Source of the DNA: Bacteroidales bacterium
Lineage (GTDB): Bacteria; Bacteroidota; Bacteroidia; Bacteroidales; UBA12077
NCBI GenBank assembly: GCA_030600625.1
Contig: JAUVLS010000118.1
Location: 1 to 5,503, forward strand
Direction of reading: 5' to 3'
Length of the DNA: 5,503 bases
The notes under the pieces were generated by a model that saw only the letters and a program-made list of their open reading frames with translations, searched no databases and was not told the DNA's origin. The translations under genes and the position numbers were made by a program. Positions 1 to 4,890 of this stretch are shown here, piece by piece. Within the stretch, counting starts at the first letter, position 1, and every line of letters starts with the position of its first letter.

Positions 1-88
1 ATGATTCCGTACGACTAACACTATAAGCTTTTAGTTGTGTCATATCACTATTTGATAGCTGTAATTGTTTTCTAACTTTTCGTGCCAT
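1..88 (-). CDS. IS630-family transposase, N-terminal fragment (runs off left edge)
   Basis: Read on the minus strand, an ATG whose complement is at 86-88 opens a frame of 29 codons to the window edge. It begins MARKVRKQLQLSNSDMTQLK and continues AYSVSRTES. A short basic start, then a 'L-x-L-S-x-x-D/E-x-x-x-L' helix and a segment ending in R-T-E-S, matches the N-terminal helix-turn-helix region of IS630/Tc1-mariner transposases, which bind the element ends before a C-terminal DDE catalytic domain. That catalytic domain would lie outside the window, so activity cannot be judged. It is the only gene on this strand and faces away from the rest of the window, so its 5' side marks one end of the insertion sequence. 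The identification rests on 29 residues recognised by eye; another HTH protein is possible. Confidence 0.6.
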   Translation of the reverse strand, partial: MARKVRKQLQLSNSDMTQLKAYSVSRTES

Positions 89-115
89 ATATTATATTTT
101 GACACAAATATACAA
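89..115 (-). mobile_element. Probable IS630-type element end (5' leader of the transposase)
   Basis: IS630-family elements usually carry only a few tens of bases between their terminal inverted repeat and the transposase start, and they insert at TA dinucleotides. The AT-rich stretch just before the transposase ATG contains TGTGTCAAAATATAAT on the minus strand and several TA dinucleotides near 111-118 where the element could end. The matching inverted repeat at the other end lies outside the window, so the boundary is an estimate. Confidence 0.35.
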
Positions 116-124
116 TATTATTTA

Positions 125-214
125 ATGAACGCTATACTAGGTGAAAGTATAATAAGTCCTTTAAACGCCAAGGAAATAGAAGAAAAAAAGGAAGACAACA
201 GTATTGAAAATTAA
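125..214 (+). other. Short open stretch, possible 3' end of a gene interrupted by the IS
   Basis: An ATG at 125 is followed by 28 sense codons and a TAA at 212-214. The product reads MNAILGESIISPLNAKEI and then a charged tail, EEKKEDNSIEN. Lys/Glu-rich tails are common at the C-termini of real proteins, and the frame stays open upstream of the ATG across the presumed IS boundary, as expected if the insertion separated this piece from the body of its gene. I do not recognise the family. At this length a chance open frame is equally possible. Confidence 0.22.
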
Positions 215-250
215 AAATAACAGAAAATAGTTTTTTAAGCACTTCTGACA

Positions 251-322
251 ATTCAGCAATTTAGCAATTTAACAATATAACCATTTAACAATTTAACAAT
301 TTAACAGTTTAACCATATAACC
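251..322 (+). repeat. 8-bp tandem repeat, consensus ATTTAACA, nine units
   Basis: Nine consecutive octamers can be laid out without gaps: ATTCAGCA, ATTTAGCA, ATTTAACA, ATATAACC, three more ATTTAACA, GTTTAACC and ATATAACC. Divergence is greatest at the edges and least in the middle, as expected for a slippage-prone tract. Most units carry TAA, and because the period is not a multiple of three every forward frame is closed. The tract lies between the IS end and the DUF6922-AbiEii unit. No function is known. Confidence 0.85.
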
Positions 323-328
323 ACGCCT

Positions 329-362
329 ACTGCCAAAGACAGTTAAAACTTCCTACGGCAGT
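329..362 (+). repeat. Small inverted repeat ACTGCC/GGCAGT
   Basis: ACTGCC at 329-334 pairs with GGCAGT at 357-362 around a 22-base loop, and a further GGCAG follows at 369-373. The stem uses the same CTGCC/GGCAG word as the larger palindromes in every later spacer, so it is probably a weak member of that family. It lies 26 bases before the next start codon; a regulatory role is possible but unsupported. Confidence 0.5.
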
Positions 363-388
363 TAAACCGGCAGACAAGCAATTTTATA

Positions 389-682
389 ATGCAAATAAAA
401 GATCTTTCAAATCATCTGTTTTGGGATGTAGATATACATAAAATAGATTTTGACAAAAATAAGAAACTGATTATACAGAGAACTCTTGATTATGGTTTAT
501 TGTCTGATTGGAAAATAATTCTTGATTATTACGGGATTAAAGAAATTACAACAACAGCAGTGTCTTTAAAAGATTTAGACATGAAATCCGTGTCTTTAAT
601 TTCTTTGCTTTCAGGAATTCCCCGAAACAAATTCTTATGTTACACTACGAAACAATTGACCCCAAAACACTGGAACTTTTAA
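389..682 (+). CDS. DUF6922-like protein, putative partner or antitoxin of the AbiEii-type protein
   Basis: This 97-residue protein has an N-terminal HLFWDVD signature (residues 9-15), a central helical segment LIIQRTLDYG..DWKIILDYYG (about 27-49), and ends FLCYTTKQLTPKHWNF. These match a small family common in Bacteroidota, which I recall as DUF6922, usually encoded directly upstream of an AbiEii/AbiGii-type nucleotidyltransferase. It ends where the family normally ends (HWNF/Y), so it appears full length. It overlaps the downstream gene by 46 bp in another frame, indicating co-transcription and probable translational coupling. In the classical AbiE system the upstream partner is AbiEi, an HTH antitoxin and autorepressor; this protein shows no HTH I can recognise. 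An antitoxin role is inferred from gene order alone. The ATG at 389 is the first in frame, and no Shine-Dalgarno is visible in the AT-rich leader, which is ordinary for this phylum. Confidence 0.82.
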   Translation: MQIKDLSNHLFWDVDIHKIDFDKNKKLIIQRTLDYGLLSDWKIILDYYGIKEITTTAVSLKDLDMKSVSLISLLSGIPRNKFLCYTTKQLTPKHWNF

Positions 683-1269
683 AAAAATTACAAAAAGTAC
701 CGGCTTTTTCAGAATTGCGGTTAGCAGGAGGAACTTCTCTGGCTTTGCAATTGGGGCACAGAAAATCTATTGATCTAGATTTATTTGGAAATATTCAGAG
801 TGATGAATATGCGATCTCCGAAGCATTGAACGCAATAGGGAAAGTTACTATATTAAAGAAAAGTGAGAACATAAATGTTTTTCTGATAGACAATATAAAA
901 GTAGATATTGTTAACTATCATTATCCCTGGATTGAAAAATCAATTAATGAGGATGATTTAACATTAGCCGGAGAAAAAGATATTGCAGCCATGAAATTAT
1001 CTGCCATTACAGGGCGAGGTACAAAAAAGGATTTTATTGATTTATTTTTCTTGTTACAAAGTTTCTCGCTGGATGAAATACTTGCTTTCTATAATCAAAA
1101 ATATCACGACGGCTCAGAATTTTTAGTATTAAAAAGCTTATCTTATTTCGAGGACGCCGATGAAGATGAAGATCCGGTGATGTTGCTCCCATTTAACTGG
1201 AATGAAATAAAAGAATTCATAAAAAATAAACTAAAAGACTATTTACAAACACCCATGAGTGGTGAGTAG
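637..1269 (+). CDS. AbiEii/AbiGii-family nucleotidyltransferase toxin homologue
   Basis: This 210-residue protein carries the polymerase-beta-type nucleotidyltransferase core of AbiEii toxins. GGTSLAL (31-37) precedes GHRKSIDLDLF (40-50), which supplies the paired acidic metal-binding residues D46 and D48. KVDIV (88-92) offers the third carboxylate, D90. LAGEKDIAAMKLSAITGRG followed by TKKDFIDL (110-136) is the conserved helical motif with Lys120 and Asp132/Asp135. All expected catalytic residues are present, so the core looks active. Known family members are nucleotide-transferring toxins, some modifying tRNA, and provide phage-abortive infection; the target here is unknown. The start MLHYETIDPKTLELL matches homologues and lies inside the preceding gene. 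The last residues, PMSGE, are encoded by the beginning of a GAGTAGT repeat tract that also supplies the TAG stop, so the C-terminal end may have been altered, without touching the core. Confidence 0.9.
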   Translation: MLHYETIDPKTLELLKKLQKVPAFSELRLAGGTSLALQLGHRKSIDLDLFGNIQSDEYAISEALNAIGKVTILKKSENINVFLIDNIKVDIVNYHYPWIEKSINEDDLTLAGEKDIAAMKLSAITGRGTKKDFIDLFFLLQSFSLDEILAFYNQKYHDGSEFLVLKSLSYFEDADEDEDPVMLLPFNWNEIKEFIKNKLKDYLQTPMSGE

Positions 1270-1296
1270 TGAGTAGTGAGTAGTGAGTAGTGAGTG
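1257..1296 (+). repeat. 7-bp tandem repeat GAGTAGT
   Basis: One GAGTGGT unit is followed by four perfect GAGTAGT units and a partial GAGTG. The tract overlaps the last codons and the TAG stop of the AbiEii-type gene. Since 7 is not a multiple of 3 and each unit carries TAG and TGA, any forward frame entering the tract stops within a few codons. The near-perfect units suggest recent expansion or homogenisation. Confidence 0.92.
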
Positions 1297-1332
1297 AAAA
1301 TACAATATTAAATAGACGACTGCTAAAGGCCT

Positions 1333-1371
1333 GCCTGACGCCTGCCTGCCGGTTAGGCAGGGCAGTCAGGC
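1333..1371 (+). repeat. GC-rich palindromic hairpin
   Basis: GCCTGAC (1333-1339) pairs with GTCAGGC (1365-1371), and inside it CCTGCCT (1341-1347) pairs with AGGCAGG (1355-1361), leaving a 7-base loop and a small asymmetric bulge. It stands out sharply in GC content from its AT-rich surroundings. It lies downstream of the AbiEii-type gene, where it could slow or stop transcription, but no U-rich tract follows, so a classical intrinsic terminator is unlikely. The same CCTGCC/GGCAGG word recurs near 2828-2866 and 4891-4927. Confidence 0.7.
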
Positions 1372-1392
1372 TAATAGCTAGAAGCTTTAAAA

Positions 1393-1424
1393 AAACAAGG
1401 AAACCATGCCTGACGGCAGGCAAG
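1393..1424 (+). repeat. Dispersed 32-bp repeat with GCCTG/CAGGC hairpin, copy 1
   Basis: This stretch matches 4338-4369 at 29 of 32 positions by direct comparison. Its core is CCATGCCTG, three variable bases, then the complementary CAGGC. The hairpin GCCTG (1408-1412)/CAGGC (1417-1421) has a 4-base loop. It directly abuts the NTAAACC heptamer tract at 1425-1480. The second copy also has such a tract nearby, so the two spacers share a composite module. Confidence 0.75.
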
Positions 1425-1480
1425 GTAAACCGTAAACCATAAACCGCATACCATAAACCATACACCTTAAACCACAAACC
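1425..1480 (+). repeat. 7-bp tandem repeat, consensus NTAAACC, eight units
   Basis: Eight gapless heptamers can be read: GTAAACC twice, ATAAACC, GCATACC, ATAAACC, ATACACC, TTAAACC and ACAAACC. The units are more diverged than the GAGTAGT tract, suggesting greater age. A shorter tract of the same family, with three identical unit types, lies at 4266-4293. The rest of the spacer up to the start codon at 1545 is plain AT-rich DNA in which I see no firm promoter. Confidence 0.85.
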
Positions 1481-1544
1481 GGATTAAAACCGTAAATTCT
1501 CATTTAATTTTAAATATTTCGGTTTTATTACCATATTTGTAATC

Positions 1545-2714
1545 ATGATTACAAGAAATAAAGCAAAAAAAATAGTAAAACTACTCGATTTTTTTCCTGT
1601 CGTAGGAATTATTGGACCAAGACAAGTTGGAAAGACTACTCTTTCAAAACAAATAGTCGAAAATATTCAAAAGGAATGTGTTTTTCTTGATTTAGAAAAT
1701 CCACGCGATATTGCAAAACTTCAAGACCCTGTATTATATTTCGAAGACAATATTGATAAATGCGTTGTTTTAGATGAGATTCAAAATTTACCACACTTAT
1801 TTCCTGTTTTACGCTCAATGATTGACTTAAACAGAATCCCGGGAAGATATATTATTTTGGGATCTGCAAGTCCTGAATTAATTCGAAATTCGTCTGAAAG
1901 TTTAGCCGGACGAATTGCTTATGTTGAATTAACAACTTTTAATTTAACCGAAGTTTATGAATTAAGTAATAAAAACACAGATCGGTTATGGTTACAGGGA
2001 GGTTTTCCTAATGCGTTTTTATTCGATGATGTTGAAATGGTTACACAATGGCATTACAACTATATTAAAACATATGTCGAACGGGATTTGCCAAATTTAG
2101 GTTTAAAGGTTGACAAAGCTTTATTAATAAAATTGTTACAAATGATATCTCATATACATGGGGATATTATTAACTACAATAGCTTGTCAAAATCTCTTGG
2201 AATAAGTTCGAATACAATAAAAAAATACATTAACTTTTTTGAAGGATCGTTTTTAATCAAACAATTAGCACCTTTTTATCTGAATATAAAGAAGAGACTT
2301 GTAAAATCTCCAAAAATATATATCAGAGATACCGGGATTTTACATTATTTACAAAATATTAATGAAAAAAAAGATCTGTTTGGAAATCCATTAATTGGGA
2401 ACTCCTGGGAAAGTTTTGTTATTGAACAAATTATTCAACAATTATCACCAAAATATCAAACTTATTTTTATCGTACAAACGATGGGGCAGAATGCGATTT
2501 GGTAGTTACTAAATCACAAAAAACTATTATGGCAATTGAAATTAAATATACATCAGCACCTAAGCTTACAAGAGGCACAACAATTGCTTTTGATGATTTA
2601 AGCTCCGAACAAAACTTTATCATTACACCAAACAGCGATGATTATCTGATTAAAAAAAACATTAGAGTTTGTAATATATTTGATTTTTTAAATAAATACA
2701 TGATTTCATTGTAA
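1545..2714 (+). CDS. AAA_14/DUF4143 ATP-binding protein
   Basis: This 389-residue protein has the standard length and order for the AAA_14-DUF4143 family of STAND/AAA-like ATPases. It shows a Walker A GPRQVGKTT (24-32), a Walker B CVVLDEIQ (73-80), a sensor-like GSASPEL (106-112) and the family's LAGR arginine (R123). GGFP (152-155) and YVERDL (177-182) mark the transition to DUF4143. A winged-helix-like segment follows (about 205-232). The C-terminal region has GNSWESFV (285-292), GAECDLVV (314-321) and AIEIKY (330-335), an arrangement resembling a PD-(D/E)xK nuclease core (E289, D318, E332-x-K334). The family is very widespread and often transferred; its role is not established, and neither nuclease activity nor a defence role is shown. 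All ATPase motifs are intact. The ATG gives the usual short N-terminus before the Walker A. It stands alone, with repeat-filled spacers on both sides. Confidence 0.92.
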   Translation: MITRNKAKKIVKLLDFFPVVGIIGPRQVGKTTLSKQIVENIQKECVFLDLENPRDIAKLQDPVLYFEDNIDKCVVLDEIQNLPHLFPVLRSMIDLNRIPGRYIILGSASPELIRNSSESLAGRIAYVELTTFNLTEVYELSNKNTDRLWLQGGFPNAFLFDDVEMVTQWHYNYIKTYVERDLPNLGLKVDKALLIKLLQMISHIHGDIINYNSLSKSLGISSNTIKKYINFFEGSFLIKQLAPFYLNIKKRLVKSPKIYIRDTGILHYLQNINEKKDLFGNPLIGNSWESFVIEQIIQQLSPKYQTYFYRTNDGAECDLVVTKSQKTIMAIEIKYTSAPKLTRGTTIAFDDLSSEQNFIITPNSDDYLIKKNIRVCNIFDFLNKYMISL

Positions 2715-2761
2715 AGAGCAAATTTCTCATAAACGTAGTGAGTAAACACCAAGGAACAAAT

Positions 2762-2779
2762 GAGCTATGAGCTATGAGC
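2762..2779 (+). repeat. Short 7-bp tandem repeat GAGCTAT
   Basis: Two full GAGCTAT units are followed by GAGC. The tract begins shortly after the ATPase gene, as the GAGTAGT tract does after the AbiEii-type gene, and the two units share the form GAGNNNT. Small copy number makes it less certain that this is an active repeat. Confidence 0.6.
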
Positions 2780-2805
2780 AAAACAAATCTTAGCGTCTTT
2801 CCGCC

Positions 2806-2866
2806 CCCGCCTGCCAACCTTCGGCAGCCTGCCTGTTCGGCAGACAGGTTAAACCAGACGGGCAGG
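2806..2866 (+). repeat. GC-rich palindrome cluster
   Basis: Several CTGCC/GGCAG words lie close together. CCTGCC (2828-2833) can pair with GGCAGG (2861-2866), CCTGT (2832-2836) with ACAGG (2844-2848), and an upstream TGCC (about 2811-2814) with GGCA (2823-2826). The folds are mutually exclusive in part. This is the same palindrome family as at 1333-1371 and 4891-4927, set in the 371-bp spacer after the ATPase gene. Confidence 0.6.
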
Positions 2867-2872
2867 TTAGCG

Positions 2873-2904
2873 GTGAAAAGGAGAAAAGGTGAAGAGGTGA
2901 AAAG
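2873..2904 (+). repeat. Purine-only 8-bp tandem repeat, consensus GTGAAAAG
   Basis: Four gapless octamers, GTGAAAAG, GAGAAAAG, GTGAAGAG and GTGAAAAG, are followed by a further purine-rich run to about 2922. The strand is almost all purine apart from single T bases. It adjoins the GC-rich palindrome cluster. It is non-coding in my reading: the Lys/Glu/Arg-rich peptide it would encode is what such a repeat gives by chance. Confidence 0.7.
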
Positions 2905-2927
2905 GAAAAAAAGAAGAGAAAAATCCG

Positions 2928-2993
2928 TTAGGATTGACCTGTTTGTAGCACAAAACAAACACCCTGCATATTAGCGCCGTAGGTGCTACCTAA
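2928..2993 (+). repeat. Inverted repeat TTAGG..GTAGCAC / GTGCTAC..CTAA, possible dispersed element
   Basis: TTAGG (2928-2932) is complementary to CCTAA (2989-2993) and GTAGCAC (2945-2951) to GTGCTAC (2983-2989), giving nested pairing across 66 bp. The wording, including ACCTGTTTGTAGCAC and GCGCCGTAGGTGCTACC, reminds me of a dispersed non-coding repeat found in several Bacteroidota genomes, but that is recollection, not a search result. No gene is visible in it. From 2994 to 3085 there is only AT-rich DNA with loose AAGCNNC-like repetition near 3034-3060. Confidence 0.5.
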
Positions 2994-3085
2994 TAATATT
3001 AATAATGCATAATTTTAAATAACGAATGACAAACAAGCTGCAAGCAACGAGCAAACAAATAAACAAATAACCAAATTTCAAATGA

Positions 3086-4231
3086 CAAAAAACAGAACCT
3101 TCTATTATTCCTGATGCGCAAATTATTACCATAGACAATAAAATCTTTGTTGTTTTTTCTGTACAAGAGTTTCCAATTAAGCCTGTTTCAGCGAGAGGAA
3201 GATATTATATTCGTAAAAACAATTCAAATCATTTATTACCATTGGATGAGATAAATAATTTATATCATTCGTCACTTCAAACATCCTGGGACAGTTATGA
3301 ATATAAAGGAGCCAATATAGATGATATAAACTTTGAAAAGGTACTGCTGTTTATTAAAAAGGTGAACGATAATGGAAGATTCAGTTTAAGAGGAACACCA
3401 TTAGAATGCTTAACTAAACTTAAATTAGTTATAAATAATAAACCTACGAATGCGGCAATGATTCTTTTTTCAAAAGAAGAATTATTTTTCAATGTACATG
3501 TGGGAAGATTTAAGACTCCATCGTATATTATAGACGATAAAATGATCCGTGGTAATTTATTTGATATTGTTGAAGATACCATGCGGTATATTATTGGTCA
3601 AATAAAAGTAGCTTTTGAATTTACAGGCGCTATCCAGCGAAATGAGATTTTTGAATATCCAATTCATGCTTTACGAGAACTGGTATTAAATGCTATTGTA
3701 CATCGTGATTACACCAAGCCTACTGATATTCAGATTAAAATATTTGACAATTCTATTTCAATTTTTAATCCCGGAAAATTATTTGGGGGTATTACCATAG
3801 AAGAACTAAAAACAAATTATTATCAATCAAGAACCCGAAATAAATTAATTGCTGAATCTTTTTATCTTACAAAAGATATTGAGAAATATGGAAGTGGGTA
3901 TATCAGAGTAAGGGAGGCTATTCGTGAGTATCCTACCATGAAATTTGATTATAAAGAAATCGGCGACGGATTCTTGATAAGCTTGAGTTATACTGATCAA
4001 AAAACTACGTCTGATGTCGGGAAAGATGTCGGGAAAAAATTATCCGGAAGTATTGTTGTTGTCCTTGATATAATAAAAAACAACCCTGAATTTACTATTC
4101 CGAAAATAGCAAAATTAACAGGATATACTGAACGAACTATAGAAAGAGCTTTATCTGAATTAAAAGAATTGCAAATTATTAAATGAATAGGCGGTCGTAA
4201 AAATGGCAACTGGGAGGTGGTAGATAAATGA
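3086..4231 (+). pseudogene. AlbA_2/GHKL ATP-binding protein gene, 5'-truncated and with a late in-frame TGA
   Basis: The frame is open from just after a TGA at 3083-3085, through 366 codons, to a TGA at 4184-4186. The first 60 or so codons (PSIIPDAQIITI, then RGRYYIRK at 3194-3217) are the end of a Schlafen-type AlbA_2 domain. Only its last part is present, and no suitable ATG precedes it. Next come a GHKL/HATPase_c_4-like region with an N-box RELVLNAIVHRD (from 3674), NPGKLFGG (about 3767-3790) and YGSGYIRVREA (about 3887-3919), a DVGKDVGK linker, and a winged helix (IPKIAKLTGYTERTIERALSELKEL). After the TGA the same frame continues IGGRKNGNWEVVDK and stops at 4229-4231; such an ending is normal for these wing domains. 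A TTG at 3242 could be a start, but it falls inside conserved sequence. Family members are presumed transcriptional regulators or helicase-like accessory proteins; this copy is probably inactive. Confidence 0.8.
4013..4036 (+). repeat. 12-bp direct repeat encoding DVGK twice
   Basis: GATGTCGGGAAA occurs twice in tandem, perfectly, inside the AlbA-type pseudogene. It encodes the linker between the ATP-binding region and the winged helix. Related proteins often have variable-number repeats of short motifs at this place, so copy number probably varies by slippage without breaking the frame. Confidence 0.8.
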
Positions 4232-4265
4232 TGATTTTGGAAATAAAATTTTGAACCATTTTACC

Positions 4266-4293
4266 ATAAACCGTAAACCGCAAACCGCATACC
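4266..4293 (+). repeat. 7-bp tandem repeat NTAAACC, four units, second location
   Basis: ATAAACC, GTAAACC, GCAAACC and GCATACC follow one another without gaps, belonging to the same family as the tract at 1425-1480. A perfect small hairpin, CCAGCC/GGCTGG at 4292-4305 with a 2-base centre, abuts the right end. Confidence 0.8.
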
Positions 4294-4337
4294 AGCCACG
4301 GCTGGCAAGCCATACATAAACTAATAAACAATTACAC

Positions 4338-4369
4338 AAACAAGATAACCATGCCTGGCGGCAGGCAAG
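4338..4369 (+). repeat. Dispersed 32-bp repeat with GCCTG/CAGGC hairpin, copy 2
   Basis: It matches 1393-1424 at 29 of 32 positions; two differences lie side by side in the left part and one in the hairpin loop. Here the heptamer tract lies 44 bp to the left, whereas in the first copy it abuts the right side, so the components are rearranged rather than duplicated as one block. From 4370 to 4428 I see only AT-rich leader before the DUF559 gene. Confidence 0.75.
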
Positions 4370-4428
4370 AAGATAAAAGGAAAAAAACTAATCGTTAAAA
4401 GCTAAAAGAAATCTATTCATAAATATTA

Positions 4429-4794
4429 ATGACTACTAAGTTATATAACTTACCTTACCTAAAAGAAACTCGAAAATATTTAAGAGAAAATATGACCGAG
4501 GCTGAGTTAGTGTTGTGGAGTGTTTTAAAGGGTAAAAAACTTGGTGGTCGTAAATTCAGGAGACAACATAGTATTGGTCATTACATTGCTGATTTTTATT
4601 GTTCATCAGAAAAATTAATTATAGAACTGGATGGGCAACATCATTTTACCAAAGAAGGATTAGAAAAAGATAAAGAACGGGATGAACATCTGGCATTGAT
4701 GAATAAGAAAGTACTGAGATTTGAAAATAAAGAAGTACTTCATAATTTAACAAATGTTTTAAATAGAATTAAAAAAGAATTTAATACAAAATAA
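4429..4794 (+). CDS. DUF559 family endonuclease-like protein
   Basis: This 121-residue protein has the normal length of stand-alone DUF559 proteins, small relatives of the very-short-patch-repair/restriction endonuclease fold. In order it has NMTEAELVLW (21-30), KFRRQHSIGHYIADFYC (42-58), LIIELDGQHH (63-72), a KDKERDEHL segment (80-88) and VLRFENKEV (95-103). The acidic residues D55, E66 and D68 with the following Q70-x-H72 form the presumed PD-(D/E)xK-type active centre, and all are present. A nuclease role is inferred from fold; the biological role of the family is unknown. The ATG at 4429 gives a family-typical N-terminus (LPYLKETRKYLRENMTEAE). No Shine-Dalgarno is evident, though A-rich DNA precedes it. 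The gene stands alone, and a pair of inverted C/G-rich hairpins begins at its stop codon. Such genes are often found scattered and mobile within repeats. Confidence 0.93.
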   Translation: MTTKLYNLPYLKETRKYLRENMTEAELVLWSVLKGKKLGGRKFRRQHSIGHYIADFYCSSEKLIIELDGQHHFTKEGLEKDKERDEHLALMNKKVLRFENKEVLHNLTNVLNRIKKEFNTK

Positions 4795-4870
4795 CCCCAA
4801 CCCCTTAATAAGGGGCTATAATTTTGAATTATTGATTAGTTATCCCCCCTTATTAAGGGGGCTAGGGGGT
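4794..4870 (+). terminator. Paired inverted hairpins, candidate bidirectional terminator or repeat element
   Basis: Hairpin 1 is CCCCTTAATAAGGGG (4801-4815). Hairpin 2 is CCCCCTT (4845-4851)/AAGGGGG (4855-4861) with an ATT loop. The whole of 4794-4821 is an imperfect inverted copy of 4840-4870, separated by an 18-bp AT-rich spacer, so the region can form two small hairpins or one long one. The start coincides with the last base of the DUF559 stop codon. TTTT follows hairpin 1 only after six bases, so termination is plausible but not textbook. Confidence 0.5.
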
Positions 4871-4890
4871 CAAAACCAAAAAACTTTTTA

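Noticed and set aside
251..322. CRISPR-like array
   Set aside because: The units are 8 bp with no spacers; the same holds for the other tandem tracts. No cas gene is present.
1217..1477. 86-codon open frame on the minus strand
   Set aside because: It is the read-through of the NTAAACC and GAGTAGT repeats on the strand where those units lack stops, plus a GC-rich palindrome; the product is low complexity (VYGLWYAVYGL, LTTHYSLLTTHHS) and overlaps the AbiEii-type gene end.
1532..1539. Bacteroidota-type -7 promoter box (TAnnTTTG) before the AAA_14 gene
   Set aside because: CATATTTG differs at the first position, has no TTTG at the expected upstream distance, and would put the transcript start at the start codon itself.
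2662..2958. 98-codon open frame on the minus strand
   Set aside because: It is antisense to the end of the ATPase gene and the repeat spacer; its hydrophobic and phenylalanine-rich product is what the purine repeat gives when read backward.
2774..2974. 66-codon open frame on the plus strand
   Set aside because: It runs through the palindrome cluster, the purine octamers and the inverted repeat, and gives a proline-, lysine- and arginine-rich peptide with no family resemblance.
3242..3244. TTG at 3242 as the true start of the AlbA-type gene
   Set aside because: The frame is open for 52 codons upstream and that sequence is recognisable family sequence (RGRYYIRK and onward); the TTG corresponds to an internal leucine. 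It can only be a secondary start in a truncated gene.
4184..4186. TGA read as an amino acid (alternative genetic code)
   Set aside because: Tryptophan is encoded by TGG throughout the window, and a second TGA ends the tail at 4229. One mutation in an already truncated gene is the simpler explanation.
389..4794. One new multi-gene defence system formed by all accessory genes together
   Set aside because: Only the first two genes are coupled; the others have long repeat-filled spacers, one is a pseudogene, and each family is common alone elsewhere.
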